Assembly (NCBI GenBank): GCA_963805525.1
Contig: CAWDUT010000004.1
Location: 1-64,000 of the forward strand
DNA length: 64,000 bases
Direction: 5' to 3'
From: DASQFQ01 sp963805525
GTDB taxonomy: Bacteria > Actinomycetota > Thermoleophilia > Solirubrobacterales > Solirubrobacteraceae
In this document: positions 52,338 to 59,566 of the stretch, piece after piece
Layout: the number at the start of each line of letters is the position of its first letter
Position numbering within the stretch: position 1 is the first letter of the stretch
The notes under the pieces: model-generated
Told to the model about the DNA's origin: nothing
What the model saw: the letters and a program-made list of their open reading frames with translations, nothing else
Database searches by the model: none
Position numbers and translations under genes: made by a program

Positions 52338-52862
52338 ATGCCCGCGTTCCTCATCACCGGCAACCCCGGGTCGGGCAAGTCCACGCTCGCCCGCGAGCTG
52401 TCGCGGCGGGGCCTGATCGCCGTCGACGCCGATGACACCGCGCACTGGGAGACAACCTCCGGCGAGCCCGCCAGCCGGCCGGAGCACGCGTCGGACGAGT
52501 GGCTGCTCGGCCATCGCTGGGTCTGGAGCCGTCAGCGCATCGAGGACGTCATCCGCCCCCACGCGGCTGCCGGGCGGGACATGTTCCTCTGCGGGATCGC
52601 GATGAACCAGAGCGACATGTTCGACCTGTTCACGACGGTCTTCCTGCTGTCGATCGACCACGAGACCCAGCTGCGGCGGCTCGATACGCCGGACAACGCC
52701 GACCGGAACGAGGCGCAGAGGACGCAGATCCTCGACGGCCGCACGACGTTCGAGCGCGAGATGCGGGCTGCGGGAGCGATGGTCCTCGACGGGAGCCGGC
52801 CGACCAGCGAGCTGGCCGGCCGGATCCACGACGAGGTGTCGCGACTCAGACAGCCACGTTGA
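52338..52862 (+). CDS. P-loop nucleotide kinase-like protein
   Basis: 174 residues from ATG 52338, six bases after the preceding stop. Walker A is FLITGNPGSGKSTLARELS near the N-terminus, followed by the paired acidic residues of VDADDTAHWE. The later FLLSIDHETQLRRLDT resembles the lid region of shikimate kinase or gluconate kinase-like enzymes. Substrate unknown. Its 3' end overlaps the convergent hydrolase gene by 17 bases. Confidence 0.85.
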   Translation: MPAFLITGNPGSGKSTLARELSRRGLIAVDADDTAHWETTSGEPASRPEHASDEWLLGHRWVWSRQRIEDVIRPHAAAGRDMFLCGIAMNQSDMFDLFTTVFLLSIDHETQLRRLDTPDNADRNEAQRTQILDGRTTFEREMRAAGAMVLDGSRPTSELAGRIHDEVSRLRQPR

Positions 52863-53556
52863 GCGCGGCCGCCTCGCGGATGAGACCCGCGGTGGCCTCG
52901 GGGTGCGCGACCGAGACGGCGTGGGACGCGCCGGGGATCCCGATCGTGCGCCGCGCGCCGGCGCGCTTGGCCATGTAGCGCTCGAGGGCGGCGGGGATGT
53001 TGCGGTCCTCCTCGCCGAACACGAACCACGAGGGGACCTGCTTCCAGAGCGGCTCGCCCGAGGCCTCCTGCAGCGCCTCCAGCGTGGCCGGCCGCTGGGT
53101 CGCGGCCATCCGGCTCGCCTTCCACTCGGGCACGTCGGCGCAGAACTGCTCGTGGAAGCGATCCTGGACGATCGACAGGTCGGTGGTGCCGTCACCGCGC
53201 GGGGTGGGCTGCACCGCGTCGCCGAGGGTGCTGCCCGGGAACATCCCGGCCAGCGAGAACGCGCTGTCGCCCGGCTCCGGCGCGAAGGCGGCGACGTACA
53301 CGAGGCCGATGATGTCGCCGGCGCCGGGATCGACGTTGGACATCACCATGCCGCCGTAGGAGTGAGCGGCGATGACCACCGGGCCGTCGATGGCGCGCAC
53401 GACGTCGCTGACCGCAGCGGCGTCGCTCTTCACGCTCCGGAGCGGGTTGGCGGCCGCGATGACGGAGTGGCCCGCGTCCCGCAACGGGTCGATCACTCCG
53501 TCCCAGCTGGCCGACTCGGCGAAGGCGCCGTGGACGAGCACGATCGTGGGGCGCAT
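52846..53556 (-). CDS. Alpha/beta hydrolase
   Basis: 236 residues from ATG 53556, with AAAGGAA six bases upstream. It begins PTIVLVHGAFAESASWDGVI, with the nucleophile elbow AAHSYGGMVM near residue 73 and a catalytic histidine in GASHAVSVAHPE near 216. It belongs to the group of small cytoplasmic hydrolases close to salicylate esterase-like and EstC-like enzymes. An ECF41-style promoter lies upstream (53596-53622), and an ECF41-like sigma gene is divergent from it, so it is a probable target. Confidence 0.9.
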   Translation of the reverse strand: MRPTIVLVHGAFAESASWDGVIDPLRDAGHSVIAAANPLRSVKSDAAAVSDVVRAIDGPVVIAAHSYGGMVMSNVDPGAGDIIGLVYVAAFAPEPGDSAFSLAGMFPGSTLGDAVQPTPRGDGTTDLSIVQDRFHEQFCADVPEWKASRMAATQRPATLEALQEASGEPLWKQVPSWFVFGEEDRNIPAALERYMAKRAGARRTIGIPGASHAVSVAHPEATAGLIREAAALNVAV

Positions 53557-53595
53557 GAGCAGTTCCTTTCGGTCGGGATGGACGCTCATCGGCAA

Positions 53596-53622
53596 GACCG
53601 GACAGCACCCCGGTCTGTGACA
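53596..53622 (-). promoter_or_regulatory. ECF41-like promoter candidate
   Basis: The minus strand has TGTCACA (53622-53616), 16 bases, then GGTC (53599-53596). Reported ECF41 promoters have TGTCACA and CGTC with similar spacing, so this is one mismatch away. It would start transcription about 35 bases before ATG 53556. The adjacent gene encodes an ECF41-type sigma factor. Confidence 0.5.
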
Positions 53623-53631
53623 GGCCCGGGC

Positions 53632-53651
53632 GACTAGGGACCGGACGCGGG
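53632..53651 (+). promoter_or_regulatory. GACTAGGGAC box, copy 2
   Basis: GACTAGGGACCGGACGCGGG, 18 of 20 identical to 47202-47221, ending 45 bases before the sigma-factor start at 53697. The equal distance in both places argues for a functional site such as a promoter element. Confidence 0.5.
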
Positions 53652-53696
53652 ACTTGCCCTGACGAGAGCGCGGGCGCGCGAGCGGAAGCTCGCGGC

Positions 53697-54314
53697 ATGA
53701 CCACCACCGCCCGCAGCGAACCGGCCGTGTCCGAGGAGCATGCGGCGACCTTCGAGGCCGTGCGCCCACGACTGTTCGGCGTCGCCTACCGGATCCTCGG
53801 CGGCGCCGCCGAGGCGGAGGAGGTCGTGCAGGACACGTGGATCCGCTGGCACGGCACCGACCGCAGCGCGGTCCGGAACGCCACCGCGTTCCTCATGACG
53901 GCCTCCGCGCGGCTAGCGCTCAACGTCGCCGACTCCGCCCGCGCCCGCCACGAAGCCACCGGCGGGTGGATGCCCGAGCCCGTCGACGCCGGCGCCGACC
54001 CGACCGTCGAGGCCGAGCGCGACGAGGCGCTCGAACTGGCCGTGCGCACGCTGTCGGCGCGGCTCTCCCCCACCGAGCGCGCCGTGTTCGTCCTCCGCGA
54101 GGCGTTCGACTATCCCTACCGGCAGGTCGCCGACGTCCTCGGGCTCTCCGAGGCCAACGCCCGGCAGCTGCTGGTTCGCGCGCGCGCCCGGCTCGCGAGC
54201 GGGTGCCGCTTGGCCGCCGGCGGCGATCACCGGCGCCTCCTGGCCGCGTTCACGGCCGCCGCGGACACCGGTGACCTCGCGCCGCTCGAGGACCTGCTCG
54301 CCGCCGCGGCCTAG
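53697..54314 (+). CDS. SigJ/ECF41-type sigma factor lacking the SnoaL domain
   Basis: 205 residues. Region 2 reads RPRLFGVAYRILGGAAEAEE then VVQDTWIRWH. Region 4 reads LSPTERAVFVLREAFDYPYR then QVADVLGLSEANARQLLVRA, the SigJ/ECF41 pattern. Full-length members have a C-terminal SnoaL-like domain (about 290-330 residues in total) that tunes activity. Here the protein ends just after its first helix (AFTAAADTGDLAPLEDLLAA). It is therefore either a naturally short form or a truncated gene. Confidence 0.9.
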   Translation: MTTTARSEPAVSEEHAATFEAVRPRLFGVAYRILGGAAEAEEVVQDTWIRWHGTDRSAVRNATAFLMTASARLALNVADSARARHEATGGWMPEPVDAGADPTVEAERDEALELAVRTLSARLSPTERAVFVLREAFDYPYRQVADVLGLSEANARQLLVRARARLASGCRLAAGGDHRRLLAAFTAAADTGDLAPLEDLLAAAA

Positions 54315-54448
54315 GGTCGCGGCAGGCGCGCGGCCGCGGCCTGCGCGTCCATCCAGTCGTCGTCGCGGAGACCACGCGGCGCACGGCCGGCTCGGCGCCA
54401 GCCTGGCGAGTTACGGGCGTTGAGGAGGAACAGCAGTCGAGGGCTCAT
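54311..54448 (-). CDS. Possible small basic protein
   Basis: A 45-residue frame from ATG 54448 fills much of the 249-base space between the sigma factor and the next gene. It reads SPRLLFLLNARNSPGWRRAG and ends in an alanine-rich, basic tail. There is no good ribosome binding site and the stop lies within the end of the sigma gene. I see no other gene in 54315-54563. This is a weak candidate. Confidence 0.25.
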   Translation of the reverse strand: MSPRLLFLLNARNSPGWRRAGRAPRGLRDDDWMDAQAAAARLPRP

Positions 54449-54563
54449 GCAGTCAAGACCGGAACGGGGCGCCCGTCGTGACAACCGCACGCTCGGAGGG
54501 GGCTAACCCCCGAATCGCGCCGGCGCGGGAATGCGCCACACCGATCGCACCGTCTGACTGGGC

Positions 54564-55502
54564 ATGACCGCCCCGTTCCACCCGCTCGACGCCTGGCGCG
54601 CCGCGCCATACGACGCCGTGATCGTCGGTGGCGGACCCGCGGGCCTGAGCGCCGCGCTCGTGCTCGGGCGCGCGCGCAAGCGCGTGCTCGTGGTGGACGA
54701 GGCGCGGCCGGCCAACGCCGTCTCCCAGGGCGTCGGCGGGCTGCTCGGGCACGACCGCGTGAAGCCGGCGGACCTGCGCGACAGCGGGCGGCGCCAGCTC
54801 GAGGAGCACGACGTCGAGCTGCGCCACTGCGCGGTCGAGGACGTCGAGCCGATCCGGGACGGGTTCCTGGTCACGCCGGCGGACGGATCGCCCGTGCGCG
54901 CCCACGCGCTCGTGCTGGCCCACGGGCTGCGCTACGACCCGCCGCCGCTGCCCGGCATCGAGGCGCTGTGGGGCCGGTCGGTCTTCCACTGCGCGTTCTG
55001 CGACGGCTGGGAGGTGCGCGACCGGCCGCTGGCGTTCCACGGCAGCGGCCCCGCCGCCGTGCGCTCGGCGCTCGTGCTCGCGAGCTGGAGCAACGACGTC
55101 GTGCTGTGCACGGACGGCGGGCCCGACCCGGGCGGCGAGGTGCTGGCGGCCGCCGGCGTGCGGGTTCGGACCGAGCCGATCACCCGGCTCGCCGGCCACG
55201 GCGGCTCGCTCCAGCAGATCGAGTTCTCGGCGGGGCCGCCCGAGCTGCGCGAGGCGCTGTTCGTGAACACGCGGCGTGACCAGCCGAACGGGCTCGCCGC
55301 CGCGCTCGGCTGCGAGCTGACCGAGGCCGGGACGATCGTCACCGACGCCGACGGGCGGACGAGCGTCCCCGACGTGTTCGCCGCCGGCGACGCGGCGACC
55401 GCGCACTCGCGGTCGGTGGCCAACGCGATCGGCACCGGGTCACGCGTCGCCTACGCGGTCGCGCTCGCGCTCCTCGCACCGGCCGTCCCGGCCGCCGCCT
55501 GA
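54564..55502 (+). CDS. Thioredoxin-reductase-like NAD(P)/FAD oxidoreductase
   Basis: 312 residues. The FAD motif is VIVGGGPAGLSAALVLGRAR, and HCAFCDGWEVRD near residue 145 holds the redox CxxC. DVFAAGDAATAH is the closing FAD segment. The length and layout match class II pyridine nucleotide-disulfide reductases, but the usual second Rossmann motif is degenerate (HGSGPAAVRSALVLAS). Such proteins often sit next to sigma or regulator genes in actinobacteria and are thought to act in redox stress. The partner thioredoxin is not in this window. Confidence 0.9.
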   Translation: MTAPFHPLDAWRAAPYDAVIVGGGPAGLSAALVLGRARKRVLVVDEARPANAVSQGVGGLLGHDRVKPADLRDSGRRQLEEHDVELRHCAVEDVEPIRDGFLVTPADGSPVRAHALVLAHGLRYDPPPLPGIEALWGRSVFHCAFCDGWEVRDRPLAFHGSGPAAVRSALVLASWSNDVVLCTDGGPDPGGEVLAAAGVRVRTEPITRLAGHGGSLQQIEFSAGPPELREALFVNTRRDQPNGLAAALGCELTEAGTIVTDADGRTSVPDVFAAGDAATAHSRSVANAIGTGSRVAYAVALALLAPAVPAAA

Positions 55503-55550
55503 ACCGCTCACTAGGCTCGCCCGATCGCCACGCCGCCCGCCCCGCCACGT

Positions 55551-56132
55551 CTGACCGAGCGGTTCTTCGCCGCCGCCGCGCTTGCCAACGAGGCGCACGG
55601 CGGGGACCGCCGTCTCGGGACGCAGATCCCCTACGTCGCGCACCTGCTGATCGTCACCGGGCTCGTGCTGGAGGACGGCGGCGACGAAACCCAGGCGATC
55701 GCGGCCCTGCTCCACGACGTCGTCGAGGATGGCGGCGGCCGGCCCATGCTCGACAGCATGCGGGCCGAGTTCGGCACGGAGGTCGCGGACATCGTCGAAG
55801 CCTGCTCCGACAGCCTCGACAGCGACGACGCCCGCTCCTGGCGCGAGCGCAAGGCTGCGTACGTGGCCCATCTGCCCGCCGTCACCAGTGAGGCCGTGCT
55901 GCGCGTCGCGCTCGCCGACAAGGTCCACAATGCGCGCTCGATCGTCCGCGACTACCGGGCCGAGGGCCATGCCCTCTGGGACCGCTTCAGCAACAAGACC
56001 ATCGACGACCAGCTCTGGTACTACCGCGCCCTCGTGGAGTTCTTCAGCGCCCGCCACCCCGGCCCCCTCGTCGAGGATCTCCGGCGCGCGCTCGCCGAGC
56101 TCGAGGAGCTCGCCGACCGTGACCGTGGTTGA
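55551..56132 (+). CDS. HD-domain phosphohydrolase-like protein with no standard start codon
   Basis: About 193 residues if begun at CTG 55551. It resembles the RelA/SpoT-type HD domain: the conserved TERFFAAAALANEAHGGDRR opening, then PYVAHLLIV, AIAALLHDVVEDGGG (HD metal site) and LADKVHNARSIVRDY. No ATG, GTG or TTG exists in frame between the stop at 55512 and the conserved region; the first GTG (55665) would remove the essential first helix and a histidine ligand. A CTG, an ATC (55524) or a damaged start is implied. It overlaps the next gene by 14 bases. Confidence 0.75.
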   Translation: MTERFFAAAALANEAHGGDRRLGTQIPYVAHLLIVTGLVLEDGGDETQAIAALLHDVVEDGGGRPMLDSMRAEFGTEVADIVEACSDSLDSDDARSWRERKAAYVAHLPAVTSEAVLRVALADKVHNARSIVRDYRAEGHALWDRFSNKTIDDQLWYYRALVEFFSARHPGPLVEDLRRALAELEELADRDRG

Positions 56133-56757
56133 GCTCGGCCGGCTCGGGTACGGCGCCGCGGACCTCGGCAACCTGTATCGCGCGATGAGCGACGACGACG
56201 CCCGCGCGGTGCTCGAGGCCGCGTGGGAGAGCGGCGTGCGCTACTTCGACACCGCCCCGCACTACGGGCTGGGGCTCTCCGAGCGCCGCCTCGGGTCGTT
56301 CCTGGCCACGAAGCCACGCGAGCAGGTCGTCGTCTCGACGAAGGCCGGCCGGCTGCTGCGGCCCAGCCCCGAGACGGCCGACCGGCAGGACGACGCGCAC
56401 GGGTTCGCCGTGCCCGCCTCGCTCCGGCGCGTGTGGGACTTCAGCGCCGCGGGCATCCGCGCCAGCCTCGAGGAGTCCCTCGAGGGTCTCGGGCTCTCGC
56501 GCGTCGACATCCTCTATCTCCACGATCCCGACGAGCACGACCTCGCCGCCGACCTCGCGACCGCGGTCCCGGCACTCGCCGCGCTGCGCGACGAGGGGCT
56601 CGTGGACGCGATCGGGATCGGCTCCAAGTCGACCGAGGCGCTGCTCGCCGGCGTGCGGACGGAGGCGCTCGACCTCGCGATGGTCGCGGGCCGCTACACG
56701 CTGCTCGAGCAGGCCGGAGACCGCTGCGAATACGGTGCCGCGCCGGACGAGCTGTGA
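56119..56757 (+). pseudogene. Truncated aldo/keto reductase
   Basis: 212 residues from GTG 56119 (GTG 56125 possible). The front two-thirds is intact: RYFDTAPHYGLGLSERRLGS (catalytic Asp and Tyr), VVVSTKAGRLL (Lys) and ILYLHDPDEHD (His), as in L-fucose/D-threo-aldose dehydrogenases. After AGRYTLLEQ the sequence jumps to CEYGAAPDEL and stops. About 110 residues, including the cofactor-binding C-terminus, are missing. The stop overlaps the next gene's GTG. Probably inactive as it stands. Confidence 0.8.
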
Positions 56758-57581
56758 TCGTCGACGCGCATCTGCACCTGTGGGACCTCGCGCGCAGCGA
56801 GTACGGCTGGATCACGCCCGAGCTCGGCGCCCTGCATGCGACGTTCACGCCGCAGCAGGCGGCGGCCGAACTGGCCGCGGTGGGGGTCGGCTCGGCGCTG
56901 CTCGTGCAGGCCGAGGACTCGGAGCGCGACACCGACCTCATGCTCGAGGCGGCGCGCGAGCACGCCTGGGTCGCCGGCGTGGTCGGCTGGGTGCAGCTCG
57001 ACGACCCTGCGGTCGCGGGGCAGCAGCTCGATCGCCGGCAGGACGCGCCGCACTTCTGCGGCGTCCGCCACCTCGTCCACGACGATCCGCGCGACGACTT
57101 CCTGCGGCTGCCGAGCGTGCGCTCCTCGCTGCGCGTGCTCGCCGAGCACGGCCTCCCCTTCGACGTCCCCGACGCGTGGCCGCGGCACCTGGCCGCGACC
57201 GCCGACCTCGCCGCCGCGCTCCCGGAGCTGCGGATCGTCGTCGACCACCTCGGCAAGCCGCCGTTCGGCAGCGCCGCCTGGGAGCCGTGGCGCGCGGGGC
57301 TGCGCGAGGTCGCCGCGCGCCCGAACACGACGGCCAAGGTGTCGGGCCTCCAGGTGCCCGGCCGGCCGTTCACCGCCGCGGAGGTCCGGCCCGCGTGGGA
57401 GGTTGCGCTGGAGCTGTTCGGCCCCGAGCGGCTGATGTGGGGCAGCGACTGGCCGCTCACCGTGCTCACCGGCGGCTACGGGCACGCCTGGCGCGTGCTG
57501 TCCTCGCTCATCGACGAGCTGTCGCCGGACGAGCAGGCGATGCTCCTCGCCGGCACGGCCAGCTCGGTCTACGGCCTCTAG
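56754..57581 (+). CDS. Amidohydrolase-2 family protein (sugar lactonase-like)
   Basis: 275 residues from GTG 56754. The metal-binding start VIVDAHLHLWDLARSEYGWI, the mid-barrel VVDHLGKPPFGS and the late MWGSDWPLTV belong to the amidohydrolase_2 group that includes L-fuconolactonase and L-rhamnonolactonase. Such enzymes open the lactone made by an aldose dehydrogenase, so pairing with the upstream aldo/keto reductase suggests a deoxysugar or uronate oxidation route. It meets the convergent sugar-binding protein gene with one base between the stops. Confidence 0.9.
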   Translation: MIVDAHLHLWDLARSEYGWITPELGALHATFTPQQAAAELAAVGVGSALLVQAEDSERDTDLMLEAAREHAWVAGVVGWVQLDDPAVAGQQLDRRQDAPHFCGVRHLVHDDPRDDFLRLPSVRSSLRVLAEHGLPFDVPDAWPRHLAATADLAAALPELRIVVDHLGKPPFGSAAWEPWRAGLREVAARPNTTAKVSGLQVPGRPFTAAEVRPAWEVALELFGPERLMWGSDWPLTVLTGGYGHAWRVLSSLIDELSPDEQAMLLAGTASSVYGL

Positions 57582-57582
57582 G

Positions 57583-58587
57583 TCACCGCGCGCAGGTCGG
57601 CGCGACCATCTGCTGCACGTGCCGCTGCTTGAGGTTCTTGCGCGTGACGAGCGCCACGCCGGTGTCCTCGCTCTTGAGCTTCTGGTGCTGCCGGATCGCC
57701 TTCACGGCCGTCTCGACGCCGTCCTTGCCCATCCGGAACGGGTCCTGCGTCACGAGCGCGTAGACGTCGCCGGACTTCACGCCCTCGAGCTCGTCCGGTG
57801 AGGTGTCCCAGCCCACGATCTTGACCTGGCCGAGCTTCTTGGACATGCGCACCGCCTCGACGGCGCCGACGTCGCTCGCCTCGTTGGCGGCGAAGATCCC
57901 CTTCAGATCGGGGTGCGCGGTGAGGATGTTCTGGGTGACGGTGAGCGCCTGGTTGTAGTCGTTCTCGCTGTACTGCGTCTCGACGAGCTTGAGGTTCTTG
58001 TGCTTCTTGAGCCCCTTCTTGAAGCCGTCCACGCGCTGGTCGTTCGTCTGCGAGCCGGCGTGGAAGGCGACGATCGCGACCTTGCCTCCCTTGGAGCCGA
58101 CCGCCTTGGCCAGCGCGTCGGCGGCGAGCAGCGCGCCCTTCGTGTTGTCGGTGGCCAGCAGCGGCACGCCCTTGGGCTGCGGGTCCGTGCCGGAGTCGAT
58201 GTTGATGACCTTGATCCCGGCGCCGCTCGCGCGCTCGGTGATGTCGACGAGCGCGGTCGAGTCGGTGGCCGCGTAGACGAGGCCGTTGACGCCCTGGCCG
58301 ATGTAGTTGTCGAGCAGGTCGACCTGGCCGGCGACGTTCGTCTCGTCGCTGACGCCGTTCCAGGTGATCTGGACGTTGTCGAGCTTGGAGGCCGCGCACT
58401 CGGCGCCGCGGCGGACCTTCTCCCAGTAGTCGAGCCCGACCGACTTGGGCACCACCGCGAGGCGGAGGGTCCCGCTGGAGGCGACGTCGACCCTGACCTC
58501 GTGCGTCTCAACTCCGCAGCTGCTCGCCAACAGCGCTGCGCTCACGGTCGCTACCAGAGCCATTGCTCGACTCAGCCTGTTCCTCAT
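57583..58587 (-). CDS. Sugar ABC transporter substrate-binding lipoprotein
   Basis: 334 residues. A lipoprotein signal ends in LLASSC with the lipidated cysteine at 24. The mature part is a periplasmic-binding fold of the ribose/autoinducer-2 class (LRLAVVPKSVGLDYWEKVRR, ATDNTKGALLAADALAKAVG, IVGWDTSPDELEGVKSGDVY). It captures a sugar outside the cell for the permease encoded just upstream. Its first 80 bases overlap the permease gene in another frame, an unusually long overlap. Confidence 0.93.
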   Translation of the reverse strand: MRNRLSRAMALVATVSAALLASSCGVETHEVRVDVASSGTLRLAVVPKSVGLDYWEKVRRGAECAASKLDNVQITWNGVSDETNVAGQVDLLDNYIGQGVNGLVYAATDSTALVDITERASGAGIKVINIDSGTDPQPKGVPLLATDNTKGALLAADALAKAVGSKGGKVAIVAFHAGSQTNDQRVDGFKKGLKKHKNLKLVETQYSENDYNQALTVTQNILTAHPDLKGIFAANEASDVGAVEAVRMSKKLGQVKIVGWDTSPDELEGVKSGDVYALVTQDPFRMGKDGVETAVKAIRQHQKLKSEDTGVALVTRKNLKQRHVQQMVAPTCAR

Positions 58588-59566
58588 CGTCCCTCCCCCC
58601 TGAACGCTCGCTCGCCGCGGCCATGCGCGACCGCCGCAGCTGGTCCCACCAGACCGCCATCCAGATGATCACCCCGATGACGACCATCTGGTAGTACTGC
58701 GTGATGTTCAGCAGGACGGCGCCGTTGCGGATCACGCCCATCAGCAGCGCGCCGATGATGGTCCCGCCGATCGTCCCCTGACCGCCGAACAGGCTGGCGC
58801 CGCCGATCACGCAGGCGGCGATGACGTCGAGCTCCAGGCCGATGCCGTAGTTGGGCTGGCCGGAGTGCACGCGCGAGGCGGCGATCATCCCGCCGAAGCC
58901 CGCGAGCGCGGCACAGATCACGTAGACGCCGATCAGCACGCGCGTGGTCGAGATGCCCGACAGCCGCGCGGCGTCCGGGTTGGACCCGATCGCGTACGCG
59001 TAGCGCCCCAGCCGGGTGCGCGACAGCGTCAGGTGGCCGAGCACCCCGATCACGATCATGTACAGCAGCGGCAGCGGGATCGGGCCGATCTGACCCTCGC
59101 CGACGTTGCGGAAGGCGGCCGACAGCCCGTAGATCGCCACCGAGCCCGACACGATGAAGGTCAGGCCGCGGGCAACGCCCATCATGCCCAGCGTGGCGAT
59201 GAACGGCGGCAGCTTGGCCTGGGTGATGAGCAGGCCGTTGACCGCGCCGGCGAGCGCCCCGATCAGCACGCCGACGAGGATGCCGACGACGATCGGCATG
59301 CCCCAGCTCGACATCGCCATCGTGCCCATGACGCCCGACAGGCCGGCCACCGACCCCACCGACAGATCGATGCCGGCGGTGATGATGACCATCGTCTGGC
59401 CGACCGCGATGATCGCGATGACCGCGATCTGCACGCAGACGTTGAAGAGGTTGTTGGTCGTCAGGAAGTACGGCGACGCGATGCTCAGGGCGATGACCAC
59501 GACGATCAGGGCGGCCGCCGCGGCCACCTGCGAGAGCACGTCGTTCATGCGAGCCCGGATGTTCAT
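58508..59566 (-). CDS. Sugar ABC transporter permease (RbsC-type)
   Basis: 352 residues from ATG 59566, overlapping the ATPase stop by four bases. Eight to ten helices; the branched-chain permease/RbsC region contains TMVIITAGIDLSVGSVAGLS and YAYAIGSNPDAARLSGISTT (the coupling loop that meets the ATPase). The C-terminus has a 35-residue charged, low-complexity tail that is encoded over the start of the binding-protein gene. It would move the bound sugar across the membrane. Confidence 0.93.
   Translation of the reverse strand: MNIRARMNDVLSQVAAAAALIVVVIALSIASPYFLTTNNLFNVCVQIAVIAIIAVGQTMVIITAGIDLSVGSVAGLSGVMGTMAMSSWGMPIVVGILVGVLIGALAGAVNGLLITQAKLPPFIATLGMMGVARGLTFIVSGSVAIYGLSAAFRNVGEGQIGPIPLPLLYMIVIGVLGHLTLSRTRLGRYAYAIGSNPDAARLSGISTTRVLIGVYVICAALAGFGGMIAASRVHSGQPNYGIGLELDVIAACVIGGASLFGGQGTIGGTIIGALLMGVIRNGAVLLNITQYYQMVVIGVIIWMAVWWDQLRRSRMAAASERSGGRDDEEQAESSNGSGSDRERSAVGEQLRS

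Noticed and set aside
53640..53665. GGGACTTGCCCT as a DosR/DevR hypoxia box
   Set aside because: It is several bases shorter than the consensus and lacks the second half-site, so I did not annotate it.
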